From positions 1 to 22,026 of the forward strand of contig JAXJXV010000024.1 in the NCBI GenBank assembly GCA_036307305.1: a stretch of DNA of 22,026 nucleotides, read 5' to 3'. The translations under genes and the position numbers were made by a program. Source of the DNA: SIG607 sp036307305. GTDB lineage: Bacteria > Bacillota > Clostridia > Oscillospirales > Acutalibacteraceae. Shown piece by piece: positions 13,740 through 21,921 of the stretch (positions are counted from its first letter, which is position 1; each line of letters begins with the position of its first letter). The notes under the pieces were generated by a model. That model had not been told where the DNA came from, did not search any database, and worked only from the letters and a program-made list of their open reading frames with translations.

Positions 13740-13768
13740 TTGACAATATATACGGTATATGGTAGTAT
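13740..13768 (+). promoter_or_regulatory. Dedicated promoter of orphan 5S gene 1
   Basis: TTGACA (13740-13745), 17-bp spacer, extended -10 TGG plus TAGTAT (13763-13768). The -10 end and leader (from about 13766 to 13788) are nearly the same as those before orphan 5S gene 2 (21899-21921). Confidence 0.75.
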
Positions 13769-13788
13769 ACTAAAGTCGCAAGACGAAA

Positions 13789-13905
<117 letters not shown>

Positions 13906-13906
13906 C

Positions 13907-13941
13907 AAAAAGACAAGCTCTGTAGAGCTTGTCTTTTTTAT
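13907..13941 (+). terminator. Terminator of orphan 5S gene 1
   Basis: AAAGACAAGCTC pairs with GAGCTTGTCTTT around TGTA, followed by T. It also faces the end of the minus-strand gene 13941-14456. Confidence 0.92.
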
Positions 13942-14456
13942 TATACTATTTTTTTGACAAGTTTTGAAAGAGGTAAAATAAGTATACCTACGAAAAGATT
14001 ACTTATACCGTGTATTATGTCAAAGGGGAAACCTGCAATTACCCAGGCCACAGTTTGTTTAAAATCAAATCCGAAAATCAGAGCCTGACCCGGTGCATAC
14101 AGTATTCCAAATGCAAATCCGTGCAAAGCGCAAATAATAGGATAAATGATAATTGCGATTTTATCGGGTATTTTTTTTGGTATAAGCATTGTTATCGCCC
14201 AAAGTAGTGTCCATATATACAGATACGGGTACCACCATAATGCAAAGCCTGAGTAAACACCGTTGATAAGCACGTACAGGTATATTGGGAGTAATGCTTT
14301 TTTGCGGAAAACAACAGTAAGCAACATTGTGAACATTCCGAGCAGGTGAATGTTTGGCAATATTTCCATAATCAGCTTTGAACAGAACATTAAGGTTCCG
14401 AACATAGCGAAAACAGAAAGTTCTTTAAGGCTTAACGGTTGCTTTTTATTTTGCAT
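13941..14456 (-). CDS. ECF transporter S-component, probable corrinoid uptake
   Basis: A ~171-residue integral membrane protein with about six hydrophobic segments, including LLGMFTMLLTVVFRKKALLP and GVYSGFALWWYPYLYIWTLLW. Length and pattern fit the substrate-binding S-component of an ECF-type vitamin transporter. The ATG at 14456 overlaps the stop region of the upstream lipoprotein gene by 11 nt, indicating translational coupling; a TTG at 14462 is the only earlier option. The pair lies behind a cobalamin riboswitch, so the cargo is probably cobalamin or a precursor. ECF ATPases and the T-component are not nearby, so a shared (group II) module elsewhere would be needed. Confidence 0.78.
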   Translation of the reverse strand: MQNKKQPLSLKELSVFAMFGTLMFCSKLIMEILPNIHLLGMFTMLLTVVFRKKALLPIYLYVLINGVYSGFALWWYPYLYIWTLLWAITMLIPKKIPDKIAIIIYPIICALHGFAFGILYAPGQALIFGFDFKQTVAWVIAGFPFDIIHGISNLFVGILILPLSKLVKKIV

Positions 14457-14874
14457 ATTCAAGCTTGTATACAGCGGTTTGGTCTATATCGGTTGTGTCA
14501 ACACCACTGGTTGCATATTCGCCGTTTATATAGAAAGCCCAGTAGCTCTGGTCGATATCATAATCGGCTGTAATGCCGTTTACTTTTTTGATATAAAGTC
14601 CGTACTGACTGTCCTCGCCCTCGATTAATTTGTTTTCAAGCAACGCGTCGCCAACGGTGTTTTTGTCGGTTTTAACGGTAAACTTGACGGTTTTTTCTCC
14701 TGCGCATACCTCTAAGGAAAGAGTTTTTTCGCCATTTCCTAAGGTTGTGTCGGTAAGGTAAGTTGCTTCCTGCCAAAGCTCATCTACAGCGGTTTTCTGA
14801 CCGCAAGCGGCAAAACTTAACGTAAGCGCCAATACGAGCAATAGAGCCAGTGTCGTGTTAATAATTCTTTTCAT
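14446..14874 (-). CDS. DUF4430-type lipoprotein, probable corrinoid-binding
   Basis: A 142-residue lipoprotein. The signal peptide has a lipobox ending S-F-A-A-C, lipidated C24. The mature domain (about 35-140) ends with D-Q-S-Y-W-A-F-Y-I-N-G-E-Y-A-T-S-G-V-D, the hallmark of DUF4430, a fold related to the beta-domain of transcobalamin and intrinsic factor. Such proteins are repeatedly found beside ECF S-components and under B12 riboswitches. It should catch corrinoid outside the membrane and pass it to the S-component encoded immediately downstream. AAAGGAT precedes the ATG. It is first in the riboswitch-controlled unit. Confidence 0.82.
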   Translation of the reverse strand: MKRIINTTLALLLVLALTLSFAACGQKTAVDELWQEATYLTDTTLGNGEKTLSLEVCAGEKTVKFTVKTDKNTVGDALLENKLIEGEDSQYGLYIKKVNGITADYDIDQSYWAFYINGEYATSGVDTTDIDQTAVYKLEYAK

Positions 14875-14910
14875 AAAATCAATCCTTTGTTTTTAAATTC
14901 ACAAAAGACT

Positions 14911-14938
14911 AAAATAAAAGCGCTCCTCAAGGAGCGCT
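14911..14938 (-). terminator. Riboswitch expression-platform terminator
   Basis: On the minus strand AGCGCTCC (14938-14931), TTGA, GGAGCGCT (14926-14919), then TTTATTTT. An 8-bp G-C-rich stem just after the aptamer and before the lipoprotein start. It fits control by transcription termination when cobalamin is bound. Confidence 0.85.
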
Positions 14939-14939
14939 G

Positions 14940-15152
14940 TGAAATCTATATCCTGCCATATCGGTTTTCACATCTCTCCCATTGCCCAAGAGACTTTTAC
15001 GTGTCACAGACCGATAAGCATTCCGACTTAAGTCTCAATGGACATTACGGTAATGGCTGTTGCTACGGATTTTCACCGTATTCCCTTATCTTCTCCTACA
15101 CTGTCAAGGCAGTGTATTCAAAACCAAATTTAATAATTTGATGACCTGCGTT
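14940..15152 (-). promoter_or_regulatory. Cobalamin (B12) riboswitch aptamer
   Basis: Read on the minus strand, the core has AAGGGAATACGGTGAAAATCC followed by GTAGCAACAGCC and TACCGTAATG, matching the conserved GGGAA...GGUGnAAnUCC...GC core of cobalamin riboswitches. The 5' part begins GCAGGTCATC (near 15148), and the 3' part has GGCAGGATAT before the terminator. It controls the DUF4430 lipoprotein and S-component genes, presumably switching them off when cellular B12 is ample. The outer boundaries are approximate. Confidence 0.88.
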
Positions 15153-15169
15153 TATTCTTTTGTAAAACC

Positions 15170-15198
15170 ATTTTAGCATAGAAGACTTTTAAAGTCAA
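15170..15198 (-). promoter_or_regulatory. Promoter of the riboswitch transcript
   Basis: Minus strand: TTGACT (15198-15193), 17-bp spacer, TAAAAT (15175-15170) with extended -10 TGC. The start near 15162 is about 10 nt before the aptamer. Confidence 0.82.
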
Positions 15199-15218
15199 TG
15201 ATATAAAACGAAGCTGTT

Positions 15219-16082
15219 TCATTCGTCTATAAGCTGGGAACCTTTGAGGGTTGGTATAAAGCCTTCGTCGTGAGACTCATCGCGAGTGCTTATAAATACA
15301 AAAGTTTTCGGTAGTTTTTTGGGACTGTAACCTGTCAGAGCTTTAAAAACGCGGTTAAAGTTACGTATTGTTCCGAATCCGCAGCTATAAGCTATTTCCG
15401 TACTGTTTGAATTTCCGTTGTGAATTTGCTCAATAGCGGCGGATACTTTTATAATGTTAAGATACTCGGTAAAGGTCATTCCAGTCATTTTAGCAAAATA
15501 TTTAGAAAAGTACGGCTGACTGAAATTTATATAATCTGCCGCTTGAGTAAAGGTGATACTTGCACTGTTTTCTTCTATATATTGCAAAAGCTTCTTATGT
15601 TTTTTGCTTAAAAGAGCTGAGCTTTCTTCTGCATTACAAGTTGCTTCGTTGCGGAAAATTTCAGCCGTAAGGCGTGTTATAATACTGTCGGTTATAATTT
15701 CGTAGAACTCGGTTTTTGCCTTTACTTCTCCGTAAAGGATTGAGGAAATCTGTTCTATTTCATAGGTTTCTTTAAGGACGGGGCAGACAAGGACTTTACT
15801 TTTTGTGATTTTGTCTACTGCTTCGCAGTCGGTTTTTATAACTGTGACTTTACTGTCAGCAGTGGCTTTGATGTGATGTGTATCCCCGCTTTTGATAAAC
15901 GCTGTCATTCCTTGTCTGAGAAGATAACTTTGTCCATTGATTGAAACTTCGGCTGAAGAAAAATTCACATATATAATTTCGTGTTCAATGTGCCAGTGGG
16001 GAAGATTATTGAGGTTTTTATATTTGTGAATGTGTGTGTGATGCTTCTGGTCGATAACACGCTTTTCAAATTTTGCTTTCAT
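15219..16082 (-). CDS. AraC-family regulator (cupin plus HTH)
   Basis: A 287-residue regulator. Residues 25-85 form a cupin-type sensing domain (LPHWHIEHEIIYV near its start, D67-THH at its end). Residues 165-256 hold the two AraC-type HTHs, including ITFTQAADYINFSQPYFSKYF and the family pattern A-Y-S-C-G-F-G...F-N-R-V-F-K-x-L-T-G-Y-S-P-K-K. It is divergent from araA with a 140-bp shared region, so it very likely regulates the arabinose operon. That is an alternative to the GntR-type AraR of Bacillus. The inducer (arabinose or a metabolite) is inferred. AAGGAAG lies 11 nt before the ATG. Confidence 0.85.
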   Translation of the reverse strand: MKAKFEKRVIDQKHHTHIHKYKNLNNLPHWHIEHEIIYVNFSSAEVSINGQSYLLRQGMTAFIKSGDTHHIKATADSKVTVIKTDCEAVDKITKSKVLVCPVLKETYEIEQISSILYGEVKAKTEFYEIITDSIITRLTAEIFRNEATCNAEESSALLSKKHKKLLQYIEENSASITFTQAADYINFSQPYFSKYFAKMTGMTFTEYLNIIKVSAAIEQIHNGNSNSTEIAYSCGFGTIRNFNRVFKALTGYSPKKLPKTFVFISTRDESHDEGFIPTLKGSQLIDE

Positions 16083-16121
16083 ATATGAATAAACTTCCTT
16101 AATATAATACGTTTTTTATAA

Positions 16122-16150
16122 ATTATAGCAATAAAGCGAATAAATGTCTA
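16122..16150 (-). promoter_or_regulatory. Promoter of the AraC-type regulator gene
   Basis: Minus strand: TAGACA (16150-16145), 17-bp spacer, TATAAT (16127-16122) with extended -10 TGC. It is back-to-back with the araA promoter. Confidence 0.75.
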
Positions 16151-16163
16151 TTAAAACTTAATA
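16149..16163. promoter_or_regulatory. Candidate operator between araC-like and araA promoters
   Basis: Inverted repeat TATTAAaacTTAATA, centred on 16156, between the two -35 boxes. A regulator bound here could act on both genes. The AT-rich base makes chance possible, and AraC-type proteins often use direct repeats. Confidence 0.35.
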
Positions 16164-16169
16164 AAAATC

Positions 16170-16198
16170 TTGTATTGAATTTAAAAATAGGTTATATT
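16170..16198 (+). promoter_or_regulatory. araA operon promoter
   Basis: TTGTAT (16170-16175), 17-bp spacer, TATATT (16193-16198). The weak hexamers suit a promoter that needs activation by the divergent AraC-type protein. Confidence 0.6.
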
Positions 16199-16222
16199 TA
16201 ATAAAAGGAAGAAGGTTATAAT

Positions 16223-17680
16223 ATGAAAAAGTTTTATTTTATTATCGGTAGTCAGGATTTGTACGGTGATGAAACACTGGCTCAGGCGCAAAAGGACGGC
16301 GCCGAGATAGCAGAGTACCTTGACGAAAGGATACAGGCAAAGGTGGAGTGTCTTCCTATTGTCCGCAACAGCAGTGAAGCCTGTGAGTGCTTACAAAAAG
16401 CAAACGAAGATAAAGAATGTGTAGGTATAATTGTATGGATGCATACCTTTTCACCTGCAAAGATGTGGATTAAGGCGCTGAAACTGCTCAGAAAGCCTAT
16501 GCTTCATCTTCATACACAGTACAATGAAAAATTGCCTTATGATACGATTGATATGGATTTTATGAATCTCAATCAGTCTGCGCACGGCGACAGAGAATTC
16601 AGCTTTATCTGTACAAGACTTAAAATTAATAGACAGATTGTGGTAGGTTACTACAAAAACGAAGAAGTTATAAATGAAATTAACCGTTTTTATGACGTTT
16701 GCCGCGCTATTTCTTTTAGTCAAAACTTGAAGGTGGCTATGTTTGGTAATAATATGCGCGACGTTGCGGTAACAGACGGAGACAGAGTTGAAAGCGAAAT
16801 AAAATTCGGCTGGAACGTGAACTATTACGGTATAGGTGACCTGTGTGATATAATAGAGCAGGTGAGCGAGGCTGAAATAGAGAACAAGCTTCAGGAATAT
16901 ACCTTAAAATATGAGATGGATACGGATAATACAGAGGCTGTTAAGGAACAGGCAAAATATGAGGTTGCTCTTGAAAAATTCATTGAAAGAGAAAAGATTT
17001 TCGCCTTTACAGATACGTTTCAGGATTTGCACGGACTGAGTCAGCTTCCGGGTATCGCAGTACAGAATATTATGGCAAAGGGTATAGGCTTTGGTCCTGA
17101 GGGAGATTATAAAACCTCGGCTCTCAGCGCAGTGCTTTTTGAAATGGCAAAGACGAGAAAGGGTGCTACGGGCTTTACCGAGGATTATACCTACGACCTG
17201 ACAAACGGCGACGAGAAAGAACTTGCGGCTCATATGCTTGAGGTTTCGCCCGTATTTGCATCAGATAAACCGAAAATACAGGTACATCCCCTTGGTATAG
17301 GCGGAAAGAGTGACCCTGCAAGACTTGTTTTTGATGGTATTGAAGGCGAGGCTGTAGCGGTATGTATGGTGGATATGGGTGACAGATTCCGTCTTATATG
17401 CGCTCAAATAGATATGATAAAACAACCGAGCGAAATGCCAAAGCTTCCCGTAGCCAGACTAATGTGGAAATTAAGACCTGATTTCAGTACGGGCGCAAAG
17501 GCTTGGCTTTATGCAGGCGGCGCTCATCACGCGGTTGTTTCTACGGCTCTTAAAACAGAAGATATCAAGTTGTTTGCTCATCTTACTGACACTGAGCTTG
17601 TTGTAATTGATTCTGAAACAGACATATACACTTTACAGCAACAGTTAAAGCTTCTTGATGTAATAGCTCGGAAAGGATAA
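16223..17680 (+). CDS. araA: L-arabinose isomerase
   Basis: A 485-residue enzyme, near the usual ~490-500, converting L-arabinose to L-ribulose in the cytoplasm with Mn2+. Conserved sites are present: E293 (G-P-E-G-D-Y-K-T), E320 (F-T-E-D-Y-T-Y), H337 (A-H-M-L-E-V) and H436 (G-G-A-H-H), which correspond to the metal ligands of the E. coli enzyme. Other conserved signatures are V-W-M-H-T-F-S-P-A-K-M-W and the N-L-N-Q-S-A-H-G-D-R-E-F segment. First gene of the ara operon; its stop abuts the start of araB. AAGGAAGAAGG precedes the ATG. Confidence 0.97.
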   Translation: MKKFYFIIGSQDLYGDETLAQAQKDGAEIAEYLDERIQAKVECLPIVRNSSEACECLQKANEDKECVGIIVWMHTFSPAKMWIKALKLLRKPMLHLHTQYNEKLPYDTIDMDFMNLNQSAHGDREFSFICTRLKINRQIVVGYYKNEEVINEINRFYDVCRAISFSQNLKVAMFGNNMRDVAVTDGDRVESEIKFGWNVNYYGIGDLCDIIEQVSEAEIENKLQEYTLKYEMDTDNTEAVKEQAKYEVALEKFIEREKIFAFTDTFQDLHGLSQLPGIAVQNIMAKGIGFGPEGDYKTSALSAVLFEMAKTRKGATGFTEDYTYDLTNGDEKELAAHMLEVSPVFASDKPKIQVHPLGIGGKSDPARLVFDGIEGEAVAVCMVDMGDRFRLICAQIDMIKQPSEMPKLPVARLMWKLRPDFSTGAKAWLYAGGAHHAVVSTALKTEDIKLFAHLTDTELVVIDSETDIYTLQQQLKLLDVIARKG

Positions 17681-19240
17681 ATGAAAATGGGAAAATTGTA
17701 TTTGGGTATAGAATTCGGCTCTACGAGAATTAAAGGCTGTCTTATTGACGAAAAATACAACGTGGTGTCAACGGGCGGATATCAGTGGGAAAATAAATTT
17801 GAAAACGGATACTGGACCTACAGTCTTGATGAGATACATAAGGGTCTTAAGGAATGTTTTGCCGACCTTAAAAAGAATACTGAAGAAAAGACGGGTAAAC
17901 CTTTGACACAGGTAACGTCTATGGGTATTTCGGGAATGATGCATGGTTTTCTTGCCTTTGATAAGGACGGAAATTTACTCACTGAGTTCAGAACCTGGAG
18001 AAATACCACCTGCGCTCAGGCTTCCAAAGAGCTTACGGAGGCTTTCGGATTTAATGTTCCGCAACGCTGGAGTATCGCCCATCTTTATCAGGCAATTCTT
18101 AATAATGAGCCTTATGTTGAAAAAATTGCATATATAACTACCCTTTCGGGATATATTCATTATCTGCTTACGGGAAAGCGTGAAATGGGAATCGGCGAGG
18201 CTTCGGGTATGTTCCCTATAAAAGATAACGATTACGATGCAGATATGCTCTCACAATTCCGTGAGCTGACAAAGGGAAAATTAACAAGTGATATTTATGA
18301 TATATTACCTAAGGTAAAGGTTGCGGGTCAACAGGGTACGCTGTTAAGTGACGAGGGTGCAAAGCTACTTGACGTTACAGGCACCTTTAAGGCAGGTATT
18401 CCCGTTTGCGCTCCTGAGGGTGATGCAGGTACAGGTATGGTAGCAACCAATGCAGTACTGCGCTCTACGGGTAACGTTTCGGCAGGTACTTCTGTGTTTG
18501 CTATGCTTGTGCTAAACAAACCACTTTCCAGAGTTTATCCCGAAATAGACGTTGTTACCACCCCTGACGGCTCTCCCGTTGCAATGGTACACTGTAATAA
18601 CTGTTGCGGTGAGCTTGATGCCTGGGTAAACGTATTTGAAGAATTTGCTCTTCTTGCAGGTCTTAAGCTTAGCAAGGGCGACATTTACGGTATGCTCTAT
18701 AAAAACACCGAAAATGCAAAGGCGGATTGCGGTGATATTACGGCATATAATTACCTTTCAGGTGAGCATATCACGGGGATTGAGCAGGGCAGTCCTATGT
18801 ATTTCAGAAAGGGAAGCGGTAAGCTTACTCTTGCTGACTTTATGAAGGCTCAGCTTTATTCTGCTATTTCTTCTCTCAGCATAGGTATGGAAATTCTTTT
18901 TGAAAAGGAAAATGCTAAGGCTGACAAATTCCTTGCTCACGGCGGTTTGTTTAAGGTAGAGGGGGTAGCTCAGCAGATTTTAAGCGATGCTCTTTCTACA
19001 CCTGTAAGCGTTATGGAAACAGCGGGTGAGGGCGGCGCCTGGGGCATGGCTCTCCTTGCGGCTTATATGGACGATAAACAAAATCTCTCCCTTGGCGACT
19101 GGCTTGAAGCTAAGGTATTTGCAAATATGAATACCTTGACCAAGCACCCCGCCGATGAGGGTGTAAAGGGCTTTAAGGAGTATATTAAACGCTATAAGGC
19201 AGGACTTAAGGCTGAGAAAAGCTTGGAGGAAGTATTTTAA
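17681..19240 (+). CDS. araB: FGGY-family carbohydrate kinase, probable L-ribulokinase
   Basis: A 519-residue FGGY kinase, phosphorylating L-ribulose by its place between araA and araD. The N-terminal phosphate motif is L-G-I-E-F-G-S-T-R (E11, where many FGGY kinases have Asp). The likely catalytic Asp is D248 in A-P-E-G-D-A-G-T-G-M, and the ADP-binding loop is E-T-A-G-E-G-G-A-W-G-M near residue 448. It is shorter than E. coli AraB (566), so it may belong to a separate Clostridial ribulokinase group; the substrate is set by context, not motif. It starts directly after the araA stop, with AAAGG upstream. Confidence 0.87.
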   Translation: MKMGKLYLGIEFGSTRIKGCLIDEKYNVVSTGGYQWENKFENGYWTYSLDEIHKGLKECFADLKKNTEEKTGKPLTQVTSMGISGMMHGFLAFDKDGNLLTEFRTWRNTTCAQASKELTEAFGFNVPQRWSIAHLYQAILNNEPYVEKIAYITTLSGYIHYLLTGKREMGIGEASGMFPIKDNDYDADMLSQFRELTKGKLTSDIYDILPKVKVAGQQGTLLSDEGAKLLDVTGTFKAGIPVCAPEGDAGTGMVATNAVLRSTGNVSAGTSVFAMLVLNKPLSRVYPEIDVVTTPDGSPVAMVHCNNCCGELDAWVNVFEEFALLAGLKLSKGDIYGMLYKNTENAKADCGDITAYNYLSGEHITGIEQGSPMYFRKGSGKLTLADFMKAQLYSAISSLSIGMEILFEKENAKADKFLAHGGLFKVEGVAQQILSDALSTPVSVMETAGEGGAWGMALLAAYMDDKQNLSLGDWLEAKVFANMNTLTKHPADEGVKGFKEYIKRYKAGLKAEKSLEEVF

Positions 19241-19935
19241 TGTTAGAAAACTTAAAAAAGCAAGTGCTTGAAGCTAATTTAAAACTTCCAAAATATAATC
19301 TTGTTACTTTTACTTGGGGTAACGTGTCTGCAATCGACAGAGAAAAATCTCTTGTGGTTATTAAACCGTCAGGTGTGGATTATGACGTTATGACCGCAGA
19401 GGATATGGTGGTAGTTGACCTTTATACAGGTGAGGTTGTTGAGGGTAAGTGGAAGCCCTCCAGTGATACGCCTACCCATCTTGAGCTTTATAAAGCCTTC
19501 AAAGAGGTTGGTGGTATCGTCCATACTCATAGCAGTTGGGCAACCTCTTTCGCTCAGGCAGGAATGGCAATTCGCCCCTTAGGTACTACTCACGCTGATT
19601 ATTTTTACGGTGAGATTCCCTGCACCAGAGCTATGAGCGAGGCTGAAATTAAGGGTGAGTACGAAAAGGAAACGGGTACCGTTATAATCGAAACCTTTAG
19701 GGGTACCGACCCGCTTAGTATACCTGCCGTGCTTGTGAAAAATCACGGTCCGTTTGCCTGGGGCAAGGATGCCCATGAGGCTGTACATAATGCAGTCGTA
19801 CTTGAGGAGGTTGCCGCTATGAATTACAGAGCAATGACACTCAATCCTCAGGTAGCAGATATGCAAAGTGTTCTTCTTGATAAACATTATCTTCGTAAAC
19901 ACGGCAAAAATGCTTATTACGGACAGGGGAATTAA
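19240..19935 (+). CDS. araD: L-ribulose-5-phosphate 4-epimerase
   Basis: A 231-residue class II aldolase-family enzyme, making D-xylulose 5-phosphate from L-ribulose 5-phosphate. The zinc ligands H95, H97 (V-H-T-H-S-S-W) and H169 (V-K-N-H-G-P-F) are in place, as are D76 (S-S-D-T-P-T-H) and D120 (T-H-A-D-Y-F-Y-G). Length and motifs match the E. coli enzyme. It overlaps the araB stop as TAATG, so translation is coupled. It completes the route into the pentose phosphate or phosphoketolase pathway. Confidence 0.96.
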   Translation: MLENLKKQVLEANLKLPKYNLVTFTWGNVSAIDREKSLVVIKPSGVDYDVMTAEDMVVVDLYTGEVVEGKWKPSSDTPTHLELYKAFKEVGGIVHTHSSWATSFAQAGMAIRPLGTTHADYFYGEIPCTRAMSEAEIKGEYEKETGTVIIETFRGTDPLSIPAVLVKNHGPFAWGKDAHEAVHNAVVLEEVAAMNYRAMTLNPQVADMQSVLLDKHYLRKHGKNAYYGQGN

Positions 19936-19937
19936 TT

Positions 19938-21854
19938 ATGGATAAGTTTTTAATCGGTTGTTGTTACTACCCTGAACACTGGGATGAAAGTGAAATGCAG
20001 GACGACGTTCTGCGCATAAAAAATCTTGGCTTCAACGTTGTTAGAATGGGTGAGTTTTCTTGGAGTATGTATGAAAAAGAAGAGGGAAAGTATGATTTTT
20101 CTTTTCTTAAAAAAGCTGTTGATTTGCTTGATGAACAGGGAATCTTCGTGATTCTCGGTACTCCTACCGCCGCCCCTCCTAAATGGCTTATTGATAAACA
20201 TCCTGAGGTTCTGTGTGAAACGGCCGACGGCGCTGTGCTTCATCACGGAAGCCGTCAGCACCATAACCATACAAGCCCCGTTTATCTTGATTATTGCGCT
20301 AAAATCACAGAGGCTATGGTAAAGGCTTTTAAGGAAAATAAAAACGTTATAGGTTGGCAGCTTGACAATGAATTTAACTGCCACCGTAACGAGTGCTACA
20401 GTAAAGCTGATGATATTGCATTCAGAAAGTGGCTTAAGGATAAATATAAAACTATTGAAAATCTCAATGAAAAGTGGGGAAACCGCTTCTGGTCCCTTGA
20501 ATTCAACAGCTTTTCACAGATTCAGTGTCAGAGAAAAACCACTACGCACAGAAATCCCGCGCTTCTTACCGATTACTATCTTTTCTTGTCTGACAGCATT
20601 GTCAATTACGCTACCGTTCAGACGAAGATAATAAGAAAGTATATGCCAGAGGCTTTTATAACCCATAACGGATATTTTGATAATATTGATTATAAAAAGC
20701 TTACCGATAACTGCCTTGACTTTTTAAGCTTTGACAGTTATCCTGCTTTTCTTGAGGGCAGAAACAAGGGGGATTCCCGACTTGCCGCATACCGACTTGA
20801 AGCTACAAGAGGCTGCAGTGAAAAAATGATGATTATGGAACAGCAGTCAGGTCCGGGCGGTCAGCTTTCCTATATGCAGGCAACTCCACTGCCGTCACAG
20901 ATAAGACTGTGGACCTATCAGAGTATTGCTCACGGCGCTGTTGGTGTGCTGTATTTCAGATACAGAACGGCTCTTTACGGCGCTGAACAGCTTTGGCACG
21001 GTATATACGACCACGATAAAGAGGAAAACCACAGAAGTCAGGTTGTCAGAAAGGTTTCTGAGGAACTGAGCAGAGTAGGAGATATATTTTTAAGTCAAAG
21101 ACAACATAACGATGTTGCAATACTTATTGATTATCACAATAACTGTAACGTTAAGGCTGAGCCTTTGTTTACAAACGATAACTGGTATATTTTTACCGAG
21201 CTTAATAAAAAGAATATACATTCCGATATCATCTATGATCTTGACGATATAGATAATTATAAGGTGCTTATTATTCCTCATATTGCTATTATGAATGAGG
21301 AAGCGGTAGAAAAAATTAAAAGCTTTACAGATAACGGAGGTATAGCTATTATTTCTGCAAGAAGCGGTATTAAGGATGAATTTGCTAATTACCGCTTGTT
21401 AAAGGGAACAGGAATACTGCATGAGCTTACAGATTGCAGTGTAGAATGGTTTACCACTCAGCCTGAACATTCCCGTCAATTTGTAAAAATGCAGGATAAA
21501 ACCTATGGAGTGGATAAATACTACGAAATGCTCAGTACCGTAAATGGCGAGAGCATTGCAGAGTATACAGAGGGCTTTTGTAAGGATAAACCTGCCGTTA
21601 TTAAAAACGGGAACGTTTATTATATGGGCTTTTATACGTTTGGCGGAGTAGAGATATATACGGATATTATTTCACAGTATATAACTGTTCCTGAAAGTAT
21701 AGATGAAAGCGTAGAAGAAATTCAGCTTGGCTCTTATAGAATCTACCTTAACTACAGTGATAAGGCTGTTGATTTTAAAGGGTATGACGTTATTACTCAG
21801 CGTCAGCTTGAAGCTATTGAGCCTTACGGAGTGGCACTTATAAAAAATATTTAA
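19938..21854 (+). CDS. GH42 beta-galactosidase / alpha-L-arabinopyranosidase
   Basis: A 638-residue glycoside hydrolase of family 42, slightly short but complete. The TIM-barrel N-terminus starts G-C-C-Y-Y-P-E-H-W and includes V-R-M-G-E-F-S-W. The acid/base is E145 in W-Q-L-D-N-E-F and the nucleophile E301 in M-M-I-M-E-Q-Q-S-G. A trimerisation/Rossmann-like domain (about 395-560) and a small beta domain follow. It has no signal peptide, so it is cytoplasmic and acts on imported oligosaccharides. It is 2 nt from araD with AGGGGAA upstream, so it is in the ara operon; cleavage of arabinopyranosides or arabinogalactan fragments is a reasonable inference alongside beta-galactosidase activity. Confidence 0.92.
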   Translation: MDKFLIGCCYYPEHWDESEMQDDVLRIKNLGFNVVRMGEFSWSMYEKEEGKYDFSFLKKAVDLLDEQGIFVILGTPTAAPPKWLIDKHPEVLCETADGAVLHHGSRQHHNHTSPVYLDYCAKITEAMVKAFKENKNVIGWQLDNEFNCHRNECYSKADDIAFRKWLKDKYKTIENLNEKWGNRFWSLEFNSFSQIQCQRKTTTHRNPALLTDYYLFLSDSIVNYATVQTKIIRKYMPEAFITHNGYFDNIDYKKLTDNCLDFLSFDSYPAFLEGRNKGDSRLAAYRLEATRGCSEKMMIMEQQSGPGGQLSYMQATPLPSQIRLWTYQSIAHGAVGVLYFRYRTALYGAEQLWHGIYDHDKEENHRSQVVRKVSEELSRVGDIFLSQRQHNDVAILIDYHNNCNVKAEPLFTNDNWYIFTELNKKNIHSDIIYDLDDIDNYKVLIIPHIAIMNEEAVEKIKSFTDNGGIAIISARSGIKDEFANYRLLKGTGILHELTDCSVEWFTTQPEHSRQFVKMQDKTYGVDKYYEMLSTVNGESIAEYTEGFCKDKPAVIKNGNVYYMGFYTFGGVEIYTDIISQYITVPESIDESVEEIQLGSYRIYLNYSDKAVDFKGYDVITQRQLEAIEPYGVALIKNI

Positions 21855-21872
21855 AAAAAATAAAAATAATGC

Positions 21873-21901
21873 TTGACAAACGTTATGGGATATGATAATA
21901 T
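21873..21901 (+). promoter_or_regulatory. Dedicated promoter of orphan 5S gene 2
   Basis: TTGACA (21873-21878), 17-bp spacer, extended -10 TGA plus TAATAT (21896-21901). It begins 18 nt after the GH42 stop, with no terminator hairpin in between. Confidence 0.75.
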
Positions 21902-21921
21902 ACTAAGGTCGCAAGACGAAA

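Noticed and set aside
14887..15141. Plus-strand 84-residue frame
   Set aside because: It is antisense to the cobalamin riboswitch and its terminator, with no ribosome site.
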